This document shows positions 51,103-63,617 of a stretch of 64,000 bases of DNA, piece by piece. A program made the position numbers and the translations under genes. The notes under the pieces were generated by a model that was given only the letters and a program-made list of their open reading frames with translations, was not told where the DNA came from and made no database searches. Source of the stretch: Rotaria socialis. Taxonomy: Eukaryota; Rotifera; Eurotatoria; Philodinida; Philodinidae. The DNA is taken from contig CAJNYU010003218.1 in the NCBI GenBank assembly GCA_905331475.1, positions 293,268 through 357,267 of the forward strand, in the 5' to 3' direction. Position 1 is the stretch's first letter, and each line of letters opens with the position of its first letter.

Positions 51103-54100
51103 ACGACTTAAGCACTCACGGTAATGCTTCGACTATGAGTAGTCTATTGTAAAATATAAATATTGCATATAATCATCGAATTATTTTCTCACAAAAAGAC
51201 CATAAATAGTCTTGAATATTATCGTCGTTTGCTATCGATTATGAACCTTTTAGTATTCAAACAATTATCTTCTTGATTGGAACGATGTAATAACCAGCAA
51301 TGTAGTGTATAATGTATTTTTATTTGATATTGTCATGGATATGTACAGTTTTTTGCTTGTAATGATATTGTTTCTTAAATGAGAAAGAAAACACAAACTC
51401 TAACTCATGCTTTATAGATGTTTTATAGCATTTTCGTTTGCCCAAAAAAAAACGGAGACTATTCATTGATGAATATAAATTGCATTGCCTCGAATGTTGT
51501 GACTCAATGACTAAGAGTCGCCATTTGTTTATCAATGCATTCTAGCTACAAAATATTATAGTACGTCATTGGTTATTCATAATCATTCAGTCATGTGACT
51601 CTATGTCACATGATTGATATTGTAAAATATCAAACCATCTGTTTCAATGTGTTATCATAGACATATATCTTAGAGGGAATAATCTTTATAAGTAAAATTC
51701 AGACGAAATGCTTTGATTGTTACAGGACTACTACATATTATATGATTAAGATAACGATGAAATCATAGATATATAAGCATTGAAAGCCGGCTTTCATTAA
51801 AATGTCTAATGTTGAAATTCTTGTCGCTGTTTTTAGCTTTTCTGATAGTATAAATGATATTCATAGTTTTTTCTTGTTTTTAATATCCGTCAATTATAAT
51901 TTAAAGAAAGAGCAATTCATTATTTTATGTGCTTGATTCAAGTAAGCCAATATATTTTTAGCTTAAAATTATCCCAGGAAGTAATAATGTCTATCATTGA
52001 TAATAATTAAAAATTTTGTAATTATGTGACTATTTACGACTGGATAGATGTCTAATATTTAAATATTTTCCCTAAGTAACTAATGTATTTCCATTAGATT
52101 TTTTTCAATTAACTTCTAATTGATGCTATCATCCAACGTAAACACTGCGGAGCTATTTAATCTTCAATTAATTAAGCTTCAATGTCGTGAAATTCTTCAC
52201 AAATTTAATATAAAGGATCGTATAAATTAAACAAGATAATCCGAAATTAGTTGTAGCAAATCATTCGATCGATGATGTGTTGCTCAAGAGTACTATTGCA
52301 TTTGTTTTTTCACTAAATTTTTCTTGGCAAAACAAAAGCTGGTTTTACAAATTAAAAAGAAAACATTTCTCAAACATGTTTCAATTGATTTCAAGCAAAT
52401 GCTTCGAAGAGAAATTCCATTGTCTGTTTTTAATTTAATTCAAATTAAACATTTGGATCCTTAAACTTTATACTTATACAGTTTTGATCGGAAGTAAATT
52501 TCTTTACAATGTTGAAGAAATTCTGTCAGAAGTCTGAGAAAATGTCGGTATCTTCAATTTCGATCTAATAAAGAATCATTTTTTGAGAACCGAAAGATAA
52601 AATTGATTATGATTTGTTGATTTCTCAGTCACTCATTAAATTTCTACTAATTTAAGTGTTTGAATTTCAGACATGTAGGATCGAATATACTTATTAAGTT
52701 TTATTCTGTGTTAGAATTTCTACTAAAAGATGTTTTTTGTTTTTGATAAAATTCATATTTTAGAGTCTGCCAAGTAAACATTGATTTCATAATAAATTCG
52801 GAGTGGAACATACAAAACAGAAAAATGTTGGCTTCCAATATAATTATCGTACTAAAATATTCAACTAATTTACAGTGTATCTTGAGATAATATTTTTTTC
52901 ATTTCCCCGTAGTAGGCATTGCATCTAAACCACGACCGTTTTCAGCAGAACCTTGCTCAATTGATCTCACGGATTTGGCTGATATTTCTACAGTAGATAC
53001 CTACATCCGAGCTAGGAATAAACCAAAAGTTTTATCTCAAACGGATGAGCCATTCTCGAGATATACCACTTGAAAGTATGGGTACTCAATCAAAATCAGA
53101 CGTTTCTTTTACTGCAGTACTTTTCAGTATATTTTCATTGTCTCTCAAGTTACAAGAGATATAGCTGAAATTTTTTCATCAAAGATACTATCGATTACCG
53201 GCTATCTTTTGAAACCTGTAAAAGTGCCACACCCAGGAATAAATTTTAATTGGCACTATATTTCATTTTCAGAAAGCATGCTCACGTATTTTGGGCAACT
53301 TAGTCGGATCAGTGAGATTGTATCCACTGAAAGTAGTCTCATTTGAAAGAGCACATCAAAATGTATCGAATGATGTTCTCAAAAGTTTGACAGATTATAT
53401 TTTGGCTTAGGAAAAAATCTTAACATTTTCATCAAAAATTTCCATGTGTAAAAAATTGACTTATCCGATATTGTTATTGTTTCGTGAGTAACAACTAGTA
53501 CTTTTGAGAAACTAACTTCGTAGTTTGATACTACTTAAAATTCTCTACAAATTCATATACGAACATATTGCGCTATATCCTTCTGTTAAAAAAATTCTTG
53601 CACGATGATAATGGTTTTCTTCTCAAATTCTTCTAAATAAAGATTCTGTATTCTTTTTTTTTTCAATTTCCCATCCGTATTTGAATAGAAAATACAAATT
53701 ACTTCAAAATCAAATGCATAGCGTAATCGAACATGCAATTCTCTACCATCGTACACACTAGAAACTGAATTGTGATAAATTAAAAAGCTAGAATTAGAAA
53801 TTTGTAAAACTATCGAAAACGACAATAAATAACTAAAAATTTTTATTAATGATTAATTTTTTGAAACTTTGACAAATGCTGCAGTTTCTGGAGCCATTCA
53901 TCCTCTCTATATTGGCCTAACCGTCTGAGTAATTTATTTATTTTGCTAGTATCACGACTCTTCACAATTGAAATCGACGGCAGAAAAAGGGTTCAAATCT
54001 TAACATGTTGATTTTTAAAGTTCTATCACTGAATGCATTTCCATGCGATGCATTGTACAAAGACGATCACCGTATGAAAATTATTCAAGGTGTTGAATCG

Positions 54101-55021
54101 AATAAAATTGTGCAACACGATTGTATGATGATGATTTTTTTTTCTTCTTAACTACGTGGAAAGAATCATTGTAATCTATATGTGAACACGGGCCAGCGCC
54201 TCTCCATCTTATACCAAATCGATATCTATACAAGCAACCTAAAACATTTATAGATTGTAAAAATAAATGACACGAAAACTTGAATTTTACTATGACGTGT
54301 CAAGACAACTGAAAACGCTGACATCTTATCTTTTGCGAGAAAGGCTTTTCTAATATTAATAAACGGTGCTGATCGATCAAGAATTAAACTGCATTCATAA
54401 ATTTCGTATGATCCTTAGTTTAATCTGTGAGTAACACCAATTTGTACTTAATAAGGTACCATACTATTTTTTAAATTAACTAATTATACAGAGTTCGACA
54501 ATCAAATGTTAAAGTCAGAAGAAATATTACACAAAAGGTTCGGTGAAGGATAAGTTATTTTAGCTACTTTGGGATGTGTAAGAGCTACAAGAACCTATTT
54601 TATCATATAGAGAATATTCAATCGATCGCTACATCAGGCGTTCGATAATAGGCATATTTTATTCTGTAGATTTAAATAAGCAGATGCCAACAGAATCTCG
54701 TGAATAAAACAGACTTCATCGTAAAAAGAGAATAAGATGCTAATTGAGATCTTGTCCAATGAAGAAATGATACAAATTTAGAATTGCAAAAACCCCATGT
54801 TCAATTATATCAGCTGAAATATTTGAAATATTCAAAATTTGAGCACAAATAGCGTATTAATCTTAAAGTAACGGTTTCTTCAACATCGATCAAAACTAAA
54901 ACATATACTACCGGACAGCCGCTTCAACTGACGAATCAAAACAACATACGTTACGTGAGCACAATATTCTAGTAATTCCAGTCTCGATTTGCTCTCTGAT
55001 CTGTGTTGAGTCTGCAATAGG
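51103..55021. other. 3.9-kb region without recognised genes
   Basis: Mostly AT-rich. A 500-base patch at about 52900-53400 is more complex and less AT-rich, with phrases such as CTCAAACGGATGAGCC and CTCGAGATAT. It looks like an old dispersed repeat rather than a gene. A 79-residue minus-strand ORF at 53586-53825 resembles nothing known to me. Confidence 0.4.
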
Positions 55022-55455
55022 TAGAGCCCTGCGGTTCCAGTAAAAATGGAACCGAGAACCGAACCGAACTCGAAATTTCTAAGACTCTGCTATCCAGAAC
55101 CGAATCGGGAATCGTGAAAATAAAATGGGTAGAACCGGAATCGGAACCGTTGGAACCGTAGATTATTTATTGACTACTAGAGTCATCTATATTTCGTGAA
55201 TTTCTTTCAGGGCAGGTAAATTTTCCATCCACTTACTTTGAATTTTGTCCGATTGTATTTACTATATGAGGAGAACAAAGAATCATTTTTTATGACCAAG
55301 ATAGAACGTATTAATAGTTTTTTTTTATTGAAACGCTTGATCCTTTTACATTTTAGAATACTAGCATCAATGTAAATACAATGTTTTGAAAATGACGGAC
55401 TGTTTCTTAAAAAAAGAAAAGATCATTCAATTGGTAAAAAAACCATGATGCAAGT

Positions 55456-57905
55456 GTGACATATATTAAACCTACCAAAACTTCATCCAAAGTTTGGCAA
55501 AGTTTCAGTTGCGTATATGTTGATAATCAAAAACAAAATTTTGTATCTTGCGATAAGTGCAAAGATATTCTACATCATAAACCAACAGATGGTACAAGCA
55601 CTATGCTGAAACATATACGATCATGTGAAACGATTTCAAATAAATGTTATAAGGAAAATTTAAGTATTAGTGAATATTTTCATTCTGATTTATCTACAGC
55701 TATTCCACAGAAAATAAAAAACAAAATCGTAAGTGCAACTGTTTAACTAGTTGCTACGGATAATCGTGCATTCGAACTCATTACGGGCAAAGGATTTGTT
55801 AATTTTACACAAACTGTACTCAGTGTTGGACAAGACATTGTAAAATCGCGTAGTATCAATGCTTCAGATTTACTACCACACCCAACAACTGTAAGTAAAT
55901 ACTTTAAACTAAAGATTGCAAAAACAAGTGCAGTGATCTTTTTCTTTTCATGTTTTCAAAATAAACACATCTCCCTTATTTCTCTTAATTCCTAGGTGAG
56001 TCGAAACATCGATAGATTATTCATAAGCAGAAAATCGCAATTAATAAGCCTGTGTCAGAATATAAAATCCTATGCAATCGTGGTGGACTTTTGGACAGAG
56101 TCACACACTGGTAAGATATATAATTTTAAGTTCAACTTTTATTTTATGTTTAGAAAATATTACACTCAAAATTAAAAAAATGCATCATTAACACTAGCTG
56201 CTCTTTTTCAGGTGTGAGCTTTTGTGGTATTTCTCTTCACTATCTAAACGATGAACTTCAACTTCAAGCGTTTATTTTGGGCTGCTATCCATATGATCGA
56301 GATAATCAGACTTCAACTCAAATTCGACAATTTGTTGATAGTGAGTTAATGGAATATAATTTATCACTGAACAACAACAAATTTGTGGTAACTGACAACG
56401 AAAATAAGATGAAATCTAGCTTCAAGGATTCATGCACTAGAATCGGCTGCTCAATTCATTATATGAACAAGCAATTAGAACACTATTTTATCACTAATAC
56501 AATAGAAAAAATGCCTGTAAACTGCGACTTAGCGCAGGAAATGTTTGGTTACATAAGAAAAATCGTCAGTCACATGAGACGAACACATAAACAAACAAAA
56601 TTACCACGTAAACTTCAATCCTATTCTGATACCAGGTTCAATGGTGCTTTTTATACAATGAATATGTTTTTAATGGTGTTTGATGACTTAGCTGGTGTTT
56701 TAGATCGAACATTTCTAGCTGATTATATGTTAATAGATAAAGACCTACTAGAGTATGTTTGCTCATTTCTAGGTCCGTTTGAAGAAGTGATTGAAGAACT
56801 TAGTTGTGGCAAAAAGCCAACAATTTACAAAGTATTGCCATTAAGGCAATATTTATTAAATCGATGTATTATTAATTCTGATGATCATGATGGAATTCGT
56901 CAAATCAAAACATTTTTAGGTAACACTAAAATTATGAAATTTCTTTTATCGCCTTACAAAAACTAAAAACTTTGAGCAGAAGAATTGCAAAATTATTCCA
57001 ACATTGAGTAGGATAGATAAAACATACTTACTATTATTTGAAAAGCTAACATATTCTCGGGATATCTGACGATGGCAAAAAGAATTTGAACTGGTTTGGA
57101 TAAAACATACTTCGATTTTTCAATATTTTTTTGCTTAGGTTCACGTCTTCAGGATGTTTGGGTGTTACAGGATATACATTATATTACTACATTCTTACAT
57201 CCATCGTTCAAAAATTTTGATGTTAATTCTATTTTGCAAGAGAGAGCTCTCAATTTAGTGAAAAGCGAAATTTTCAAACGACAGCCATCGACATCATCAA
57301 CTCCCTGTCCATCAGTCGATAAAACAACAATTATTACTCCTGAACTTAATTCTCAACACAAATCATTAACAAACGTTCTTTCAAAATGTTTTGATTTACC
57401 AAAGAGTGACTTAAGATTATCAACAACGCCTGATCATGAAGTAGATGAATATATGAGCATGAACGTTCAAATGAAAGAAGGTGATGATATATTATTATTT
57501 TGGTTAGCACACAAGTCTAGATTTCCAATCTTATTTTCGATTGCGCAAGATTATTATGCCGTACCAGCAGCCAATACAACAATAGAGAGACTTTTTTCAG
57601 CGTTGAAAAACACAGTTACGGATAAACGTACAAGTCTTGGTACTGAAAAAATAAACAAATTATTATTTTTGCAAAAAAATCTACTATCATTAGAAACGTT
57701 CGATAAAAAAATTCTTAATGAGGTCGATACGAAAAGAAAGATGTCTGTTCATGATGAAACATGTCTTACAACCTCGTTACACAAACAAGAACAACTTAGA
57801 ACGTCAACATCAGCAAAGAAGTTGAAAAAAGATGAACAAGATGATATTTTTATTTGCGATGAAGATTATGAAGATTATGAAGATAATGAAAACGATAAAT
57901 TTTAG
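55456..57905 (+). pseudogene. hAT transposase (BED finger, RNase H-like, dimerisation), broken
   Basis: Segments in order: a BED zinc finger (VWQSFSCVY, then CDKC and a downstream HxxxC, about 55480-55640); FELITGKGFVNF; SYAIVVDFWTES with the first catalytic Asp; FVVTDNENKMKSSF with the second; and the C-terminal block QDYYAVPAANTTIERLFSAL, TVTDKRTSL, with the catalytic Glu in IERLF and the hAT dimerisation region. Two introns with good sites (55891-55995 and 56111-56211) restore the frame. An in-frame TAA at 55744-55746 and a stop-rich gap at 56967-57130 break it, and no in-frame ATG precedes the finger. Best described as a ZBED-like hAT transposase relic with an acidic C-terminal tail. Confidence 0.85.
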
Positions 57906-58167
57906 TACAACTTATTGAAGTGGGGAATACTTTTATGTAAACATATTGTATTATAGTGATTTTCTTATATTTATATTTTTTGCTTTATCTTGTAAAAACT
58001 ACTTGAGTTTTTGAAAATAATAAAGAATATGAAAAATTCTGAGAAATGAAAGGTATACTTTTAAAAAAATGTATTTATTTCATACACTATTATTTAAGAA
58101 CGGTTCCAAAAATTTCGACAGAATTAGAACCAGAACCGCTATTTTTCATTTTAGAGGATCAGAATCG

Positions 58168-58191
58168 GACTCGGAACCGCGGTTCCGAGTC
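58168..58191. repeat. 24-bp perfect palindrome in hAT right end
   Basis: GACTCGGAACCG followed directly by its reverse complement, 35 bases inside the right terminus. The centre contains the same GGAACCG motif as the subterminal repeats. Confidence 0.9.
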
Positions 58192-58299
58192 TGATTTCGA
58201 GTATCGGTTAGAACCACAGGGCTCTAGTTGAGATAATCTACCCAGCCCAGGGCAGGGTCAGGTGCGCAGACATTTCTAAGGACAGGCTACAGGGTACGC

Positions 58300-58370
58300 A
58301 TGTGGGTGTGGATGGGTGTCGATATTCGCTACCTCCACCCACACCCACACCACCCACACTCACACCCCAG
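58300..58370. repeat. Telomere-like fold-back block 1
   Basis: A G-rich half (TGTGGGTGTGGATGGGTGT) is followed after about 12 bases by a C-rich half built of CCCACA units, so the TGTGGG-type motif occurs in both orientations and could fold back. Confidence 0.75.
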
Positions 58371-58399
58371 TTTTATGTATAGATATAATTAAATAGCAA

Positions 58400-60085
58400 G
58401 AAATAGAAATAACTTCGATTTGTTGAAAATAGTATAAAAGAATATCAAAGTGTGAATTACCAGCATGATTTAGATTCTTTTCAACATAAAAAAGTCAGTT
58501 TACAAAGGACATCGATTACCAAGAAAAAAATCCTATTTCCTGAAATAGCTTCTCAAACGTATACATCGCAATTTTCTATCTGTAATTTGAAAGTGAAAAT
58601 AATAATTCTTACATTAAAGGTTTCATTGCAAAATATCCGGACTAGATAATCTCCTAGACCAATCAAATGCAGTATTGGTTGAAGCTATGAGAAAAAGTGA
58701 TGATTTAAATTCACTTTCATCGTCATCATCATCTTGATTCACAGTCAAATCTTGTACAAATAATAAACAACAATCTAATCAGTCCTGATAGGATCATATT
58801 ATTCTGTCTTCTCATGTGGACTTTTATTTAAACTTTTTTGAATTATTTTGTTCTGTCTTATAGAAAGATAAATATAGCGATATATTGAAGAAAATAAATT
58901 CATAAATTGAATGTAAAAGTTAAATTAAATTTTTTTATTCGGTAAATTAAAAAGATTGCTATCATTGTCGTTCCTATTTTTCTTCTCATTTTGTTTGTAA
59001 TATTCCTGAAAAATATATATGTTTAATCATTATTGTGTGTATTCTCATTTGTTTATTGGTAACAATGATAGCAAATGATGAAGATTAATAGTACTTATTG
59101 AGAGTTAAATATAGAATGGTTTAATGAATCAAATAGTAAAGAATCAAAACAATTTAGATGAGTTTCTGGAGAAATACGAACACTCACAGAAGTATCATAA
59201 TATTCGAGTGCTTCTTTTATAGTAGGCTTAAAGATCTTCGGGTTTGAAATCATTTATTACAATATAACAGTCTGAACTATTCGTCATAATTGACTGAAAA
59301 TCATTATAATCGTTGACATTAGTTTTTATGTCAATGTTTCATGTTTTCGATGCATAAATATACGTTATAGTATTTTTTATCATTACTTTCTTAGATAACA
59401 AATTAAAATTATATATAAAACGTTTCTCATATAATTTTTGTTACTTAAGAATGAGTAATAGATAGAATTGACGAGAAAATTTCAATGGTATTGTTATTTT
59501 GAGCTAATATAATATTTTCTATTTTGAATGCTTCTAACTCAGTTATTTGAAATACCCAACCGTCGTGCCAATGGTGTGTTTACACTGAAGTAAGACCATA
59601 AATAACTCCATGGAATACAAGTAAGCAGAATGTGGGTGTGGGTGTGGCCGCAATCGTATATATCCATGCTTTACTTATCCACACCAGCACCCCAATGATA
59701 TTTTTCTTGTCTATAGAAGAGTCTTGGTTGTGAAAAGCCAGATATGAAAGAATACACGACAAGTATTTCTCATATATGAGAGCGAAAAATCAAGGTTTAT
59801 TTTACTCATCAAAAAAGAAACTTCGAGACGCACATGTGATTTATTTCATATATCTGCGTATATTTTTGTTTTGATCATGACAAAATAAAAGCGAAAAATA
59901 AGTGAAAAAAGAGGAAGAGGATTGAAAGAGAAAAAACCCATACGGTGACGAACGTATGTATGAAAAAATACTGCTTGTCTATTGAAAATGACATGGTTCA
60001 TTGGTTCACATAAACAGAAATAAGTGGTAAAAAAACCAAGTAAATTCGTCAATGATAAATACGGTGTATAAGCCATTGCAAAGAT
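58400..60085. repeat. Copy A of a diverged direct duplication
   Basis: Aligns by eye with 60915-62885 over most of its length (about 75-80% identity, with indels). A 92-base stretch (58823-58914) differs from copy B at one base, and another of about 65 bases (59146-59213) at two. No ORF is shared. Fold-back block 2 interrupts copy A where copy B has unrelated sequence. Confidence 0.75.
59630..59695. repeat. Telomere-like fold-back block 2
   Basis: TGTGGGTGTGGGTGTGG at 59631-59647, then a spacer, then a C-rich half (CCACACCAGCACCCCA, 59679-59694). Imperfect inverted repeat. Confidence 0.7.
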
Positions 60086-60220
60086 AGGGTGTGAGTATTG
60101 GATGTGGGTGTGGGTGTGGGTGTGGGTTTGGGTGTGAGTGATGGCGCGAGTGGATATACGGATGTTATTCATGAAATAGAACATGAAGACCCATAACCAC
60201 ACCCCACACCCACATCCAAC
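60086..60220. repeat. Telomere-like fold-back block 3
   Basis: The left arm contains TTGGATGTGGGTGTGGG (60098-60114), continuing as further TGTGGG units to about 60140. The exact reverse complement of that 17-mer is at 60203-60219. About 90 bases separate the arms. Copy B of the surrounding duplication lacks the block. Confidence 0.8.
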
Positions 60221-60914
60221 TTCGTATTTGTTAATCTTTCAGAATGCGTTTACTTTCCTATCTTAATACATCGATAAATACTGATCTCAATAGAAATAGT
60301 ATTGTAGAATCAATATGGTACCAGTCTGAATGAATGACTTTTTTCTGTTTCAAACATTAACACATCCTCTTCAATATTAGACGCTAGTTTGTTTATAGCC
60401 AGAGACATTCATATCAACAACAAAAAGATAAAAGATAAATATTTTCGTTAAATCGAACAAACTATTGACTCCATAATCTTTCGTGTTACTTTTCTATGTT
60501 TATTTGAATATATAAGACAACATATTACAAAATAGTTCTAGGTGTGATTCATCACAAAAAAATTAAGTTTATTCATGACTATCATTTGAAGAAAAATACA
60601 ATCAATGAACTGTCATGATTACATGAACTTTCATTGAATCGTTTGTCATCCAAATGAACACATCTTACATACAATTACGATTTTTTTTAGATAGAGAATC
60701 AATGTCATTTAGAAGAAAATAATCCACCTAGTTTTCCAATGAATTTATTTATATTTTTTACTCGAATATCAGTATTTGATGGATGACTCGGTAATATGCG
60801 ACGACTAAAAAAATTTCTCTTTAATATTATTACAGAAATTGTTAAATGATCAATGGAAAATCTCGTCCATCGTCTAATGATATTCGTTTTATATTCATTT
60901 AAAGAGAATACTCA

Positions 60915-62885
60915 AAAGAGTATCGAAGTATCAATTATCAACATGATTAAGTTGTTTTTTTAGTCTGTATCTTGATTCAGTTCTTTTCAACATAACAAAA
61001 TTAGTTTATAAAGGACATCGATCACCAAGAAAAAACGTTATCTCCTGAAATAGCTTCTCAAACGCATAAATTGCAATTTTCTACTGTCAACTTAAAAGTA
61101 AAAATAATAATTCTTATATTAAAAATTTCATTTCCAACTATTCGGATTGAATTATCACTCAAATCATGTAAATTCAGTATTGGCTGAAGCTATGAAAAAT
61201 GTATGGTGATTGAAATACCCTATCATCATCATCATTATCGTGATTCATAATCAAATATTGCACAAATCATAAACACCAAACTAATGAGTCGCGATTGAAT
61301 TATATCATTTTTAACAGCTTTATAATTACTAATATTTTCTTTTTTTCACAGAAAAACCGATGCGTCATATATAAGAATTATTCTTTTTTCTCATATATGA
61401 GTGTTTATTTAAACTTTTTTGAATTATTTTGTTCTGTGTTATAGAAAGATAAATATAGCGATATATTGAAGAAAATAAATTCATAAATTGAATGTTAAGT
61501 CAAATGAATTTTTTTTTCTTCTTTAGTGAATTCGAGTCATTCACAATGGTCGTTGATAATAAGAGAATTTTTTTTATAATTGAAAATGTTCTATCACTTA
61601 AATTAAAAAGATTGTTATCATTGTTGTTCTTTTTTTCTTCTAATTTCGTTCGTAATATTCCTGAAAAATATACGTTTAACTATTATTGTATGCGTTCTTA
61701 TTTTATCTCTTTATTTTCGAATGAAATATTTAACAAAAAATTAGATTATAGTCATGAATAAAACTATTACAATGATGAAGAGTAATAATACTTATTGAGA
61801 GTTAAGTATAGAGTGGTTCAATGGATCAAATAGCAAGAAATTAAAACAATTTAGATGAGTTTCTGGAGAAATATGGACACTCACAGAAGTATCATAATAT
61901 TCGAGTGCTTTTTTTTATAGTAGATTTAAAGATCTTCGGGAATTTAAATTATTTATTACAATATTAAAACCTGAAATCTCCGTTCTAATTGACTGAAAAT
62001 CATTGTAATCATTAACATGTTTCTCATATAATTTTTGTTACTTGAGAATGAGTAATAGATAGAATTGATGAGACATTTTCAATGGTGATACTATTTGTTG
62101 CCCATATAATATTTTGTTTTTGAATGCTTCTAATTAATCCAATTACTTAAAATACTCAAGTTTCGTGCCAATAATGTGTACACATTGAAGCAAGACCATA
62201 TAAAAGAATTTCATGAGATAAAAATAAACAGAATTTCGAATTCAACTAATTTAAGCTATTTACGCTAAGTGCATGAGTTACATGTATCACATATCCTGTG
62301 GAAATATAATTTCCTTAATTCACATCGCTAAAACTGTTTGTTGAATTCGATAGAAGTGATTAATAACGAAAGACAAAACGCTATATGTATTTATGGTGAT
62401 AACCGTTTTCGAATGAAATGATATTTTAATAGGCATACGTATGTTCAACAAAAATATCTGACCTCGCCGTAATTGACTTATAATTCACTGATATTGTTTC
62501 TTATCTATAGAAAGAATTTTGGTTATGAAAATTTCGTATATTTAAGAATGCACCGCAAATATTTTTCATATATGAGAGCAAACAATCAAGGTTTCTTTTA
62601 CTCATCAAAAAAGAAACTTCGCAATTCAAAAGTAATTCATTTTTTTATGCATATATCAACGTATATTTTTGTTTTGATCATGACAAAATCAAAGGAAAAG
62701 AAAAAGGAAGAAGAGTAAAAGAGAAAAAAAACCCACACAGTGACGAGCACATACAGTATATGAAAAATACTGCTTGCCTATTGAAAATGACACGGTCCAT
62801 TGGTTCACGTAAACAGAAGTGGGAAAAAACCAAGTAATTTGGTCAGCGATAAATATGATGTGCAAGCTATTGCAAGCATACCAAA
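60915..62885. repeat. Copy B of a diverged direct duplication
   Basis: Same order and orientation as copy A. Conserved cores are at 61404-61495 and about 61841-61910. It contains about 60-70 extra bases near 61320-61390 and about 250 bases near 62235-62490 that replace the telomere-like block 2 of copy A. No gene recognised. Confidence 0.75.
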
Positions 62886-63617
62886 AAAAATTCGTATTCT
62901 CCAATACATCATACCAAGTACGTATATTTTATTCAACTCAAATTATTCATTGATAATATAGAAAAATCATAATTAATGATTTTCAATAAAAGATAAAGCT
63001 TTTCTAGACATATTTAGCTGTTGAATTTTCTTCCCAATATAAATTTGATTCAAGAGATGGATAGAATAAAATGCTGAATCTATTCAAAAGAAACTTCAAT
63101 TCGAAAGGATGAAAGCCGCCATTCTTTCTGTGCTCTTTCAAAAATATTTAGTAAGCTAGTTAGTCTTTCGTTAGTCTTATGATGAAGATATTAGAACTAT
63201 CGAATCATATTGCTCTTGTGTGTTAAATTAATCTCTCGAATTCCATGGATGCCATTGGAATTAAAGTTTGTCACACACAAAATTGAAGTGTTTTATCTTA
63301 AATTAAACTTGAGTACGTAGATAGTGAAGAACTTGATAAGCCATCAATTAGAAAATGATTCTTTTTCTGAAATTATTATCAAATGAGAGAGATAAATAAA
63401 ATATGAGCAGCTTCATAGGTTTCTATGCGAACGTTCCGTACGCAGATCTTTGTATGAAATAGAGAGTTAGATATTTTTGATGGCGAGTTGAACAGATTGC
63501 GGGTCTAATTGTTCTCATCGCTGATAATGCAGCCGCACCTAAAAGAACTCTTTTTAGTTATTCAATGCAATAATTGATTTCTTCTTACTGTAGTAAAATT
63601 TCCTAAATTCGTATCGT
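62886..63617. other. Intergenic upstream of last gene
   Basis: No gene seen. A good acceptor-like tract, TTTCTTCTTACTGTAG, ends at 63593, 24 bases before the last gene's ATG. Confidence 0.5.

Larger units (their letters stand above)
55022..58226 (+). mobile_element. Decayed autonomous hAT transposon (3.2 kb)
   Basis: The ends are inverted repeats: TAGAGCCCTGCGGTTC at 55022-55037 and its near-complement at 58211-58226 (one mismatch in 16). They fit the hAT terminal pattern YARNG. Both ends are crowded with GGAACCG/AGAACCG subterminal repeats, and the right end contains a 24-bp perfect palindrome. The flanking 8-mers, GCAATAGG and GTTGAGAT, do not match, so the target duplication has decayed or the insertion was rearranged. 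Inside is a BED-finger/transposase gene with disabling lesions. Confidence 0.85.

Noticed and set aside
59846-60202. 118-codon minus-strand ORF with alternating Thr-His
   Set aside because: It is a translation of the telomere-like CCCACA repeat.
58400-62885. LTR-retrotransposon reading of the direct repeat
   Set aside because: The internal segment is only about 0.8 kb with no gag/pol, and no TG...CA ends or primer-binding site were seen.
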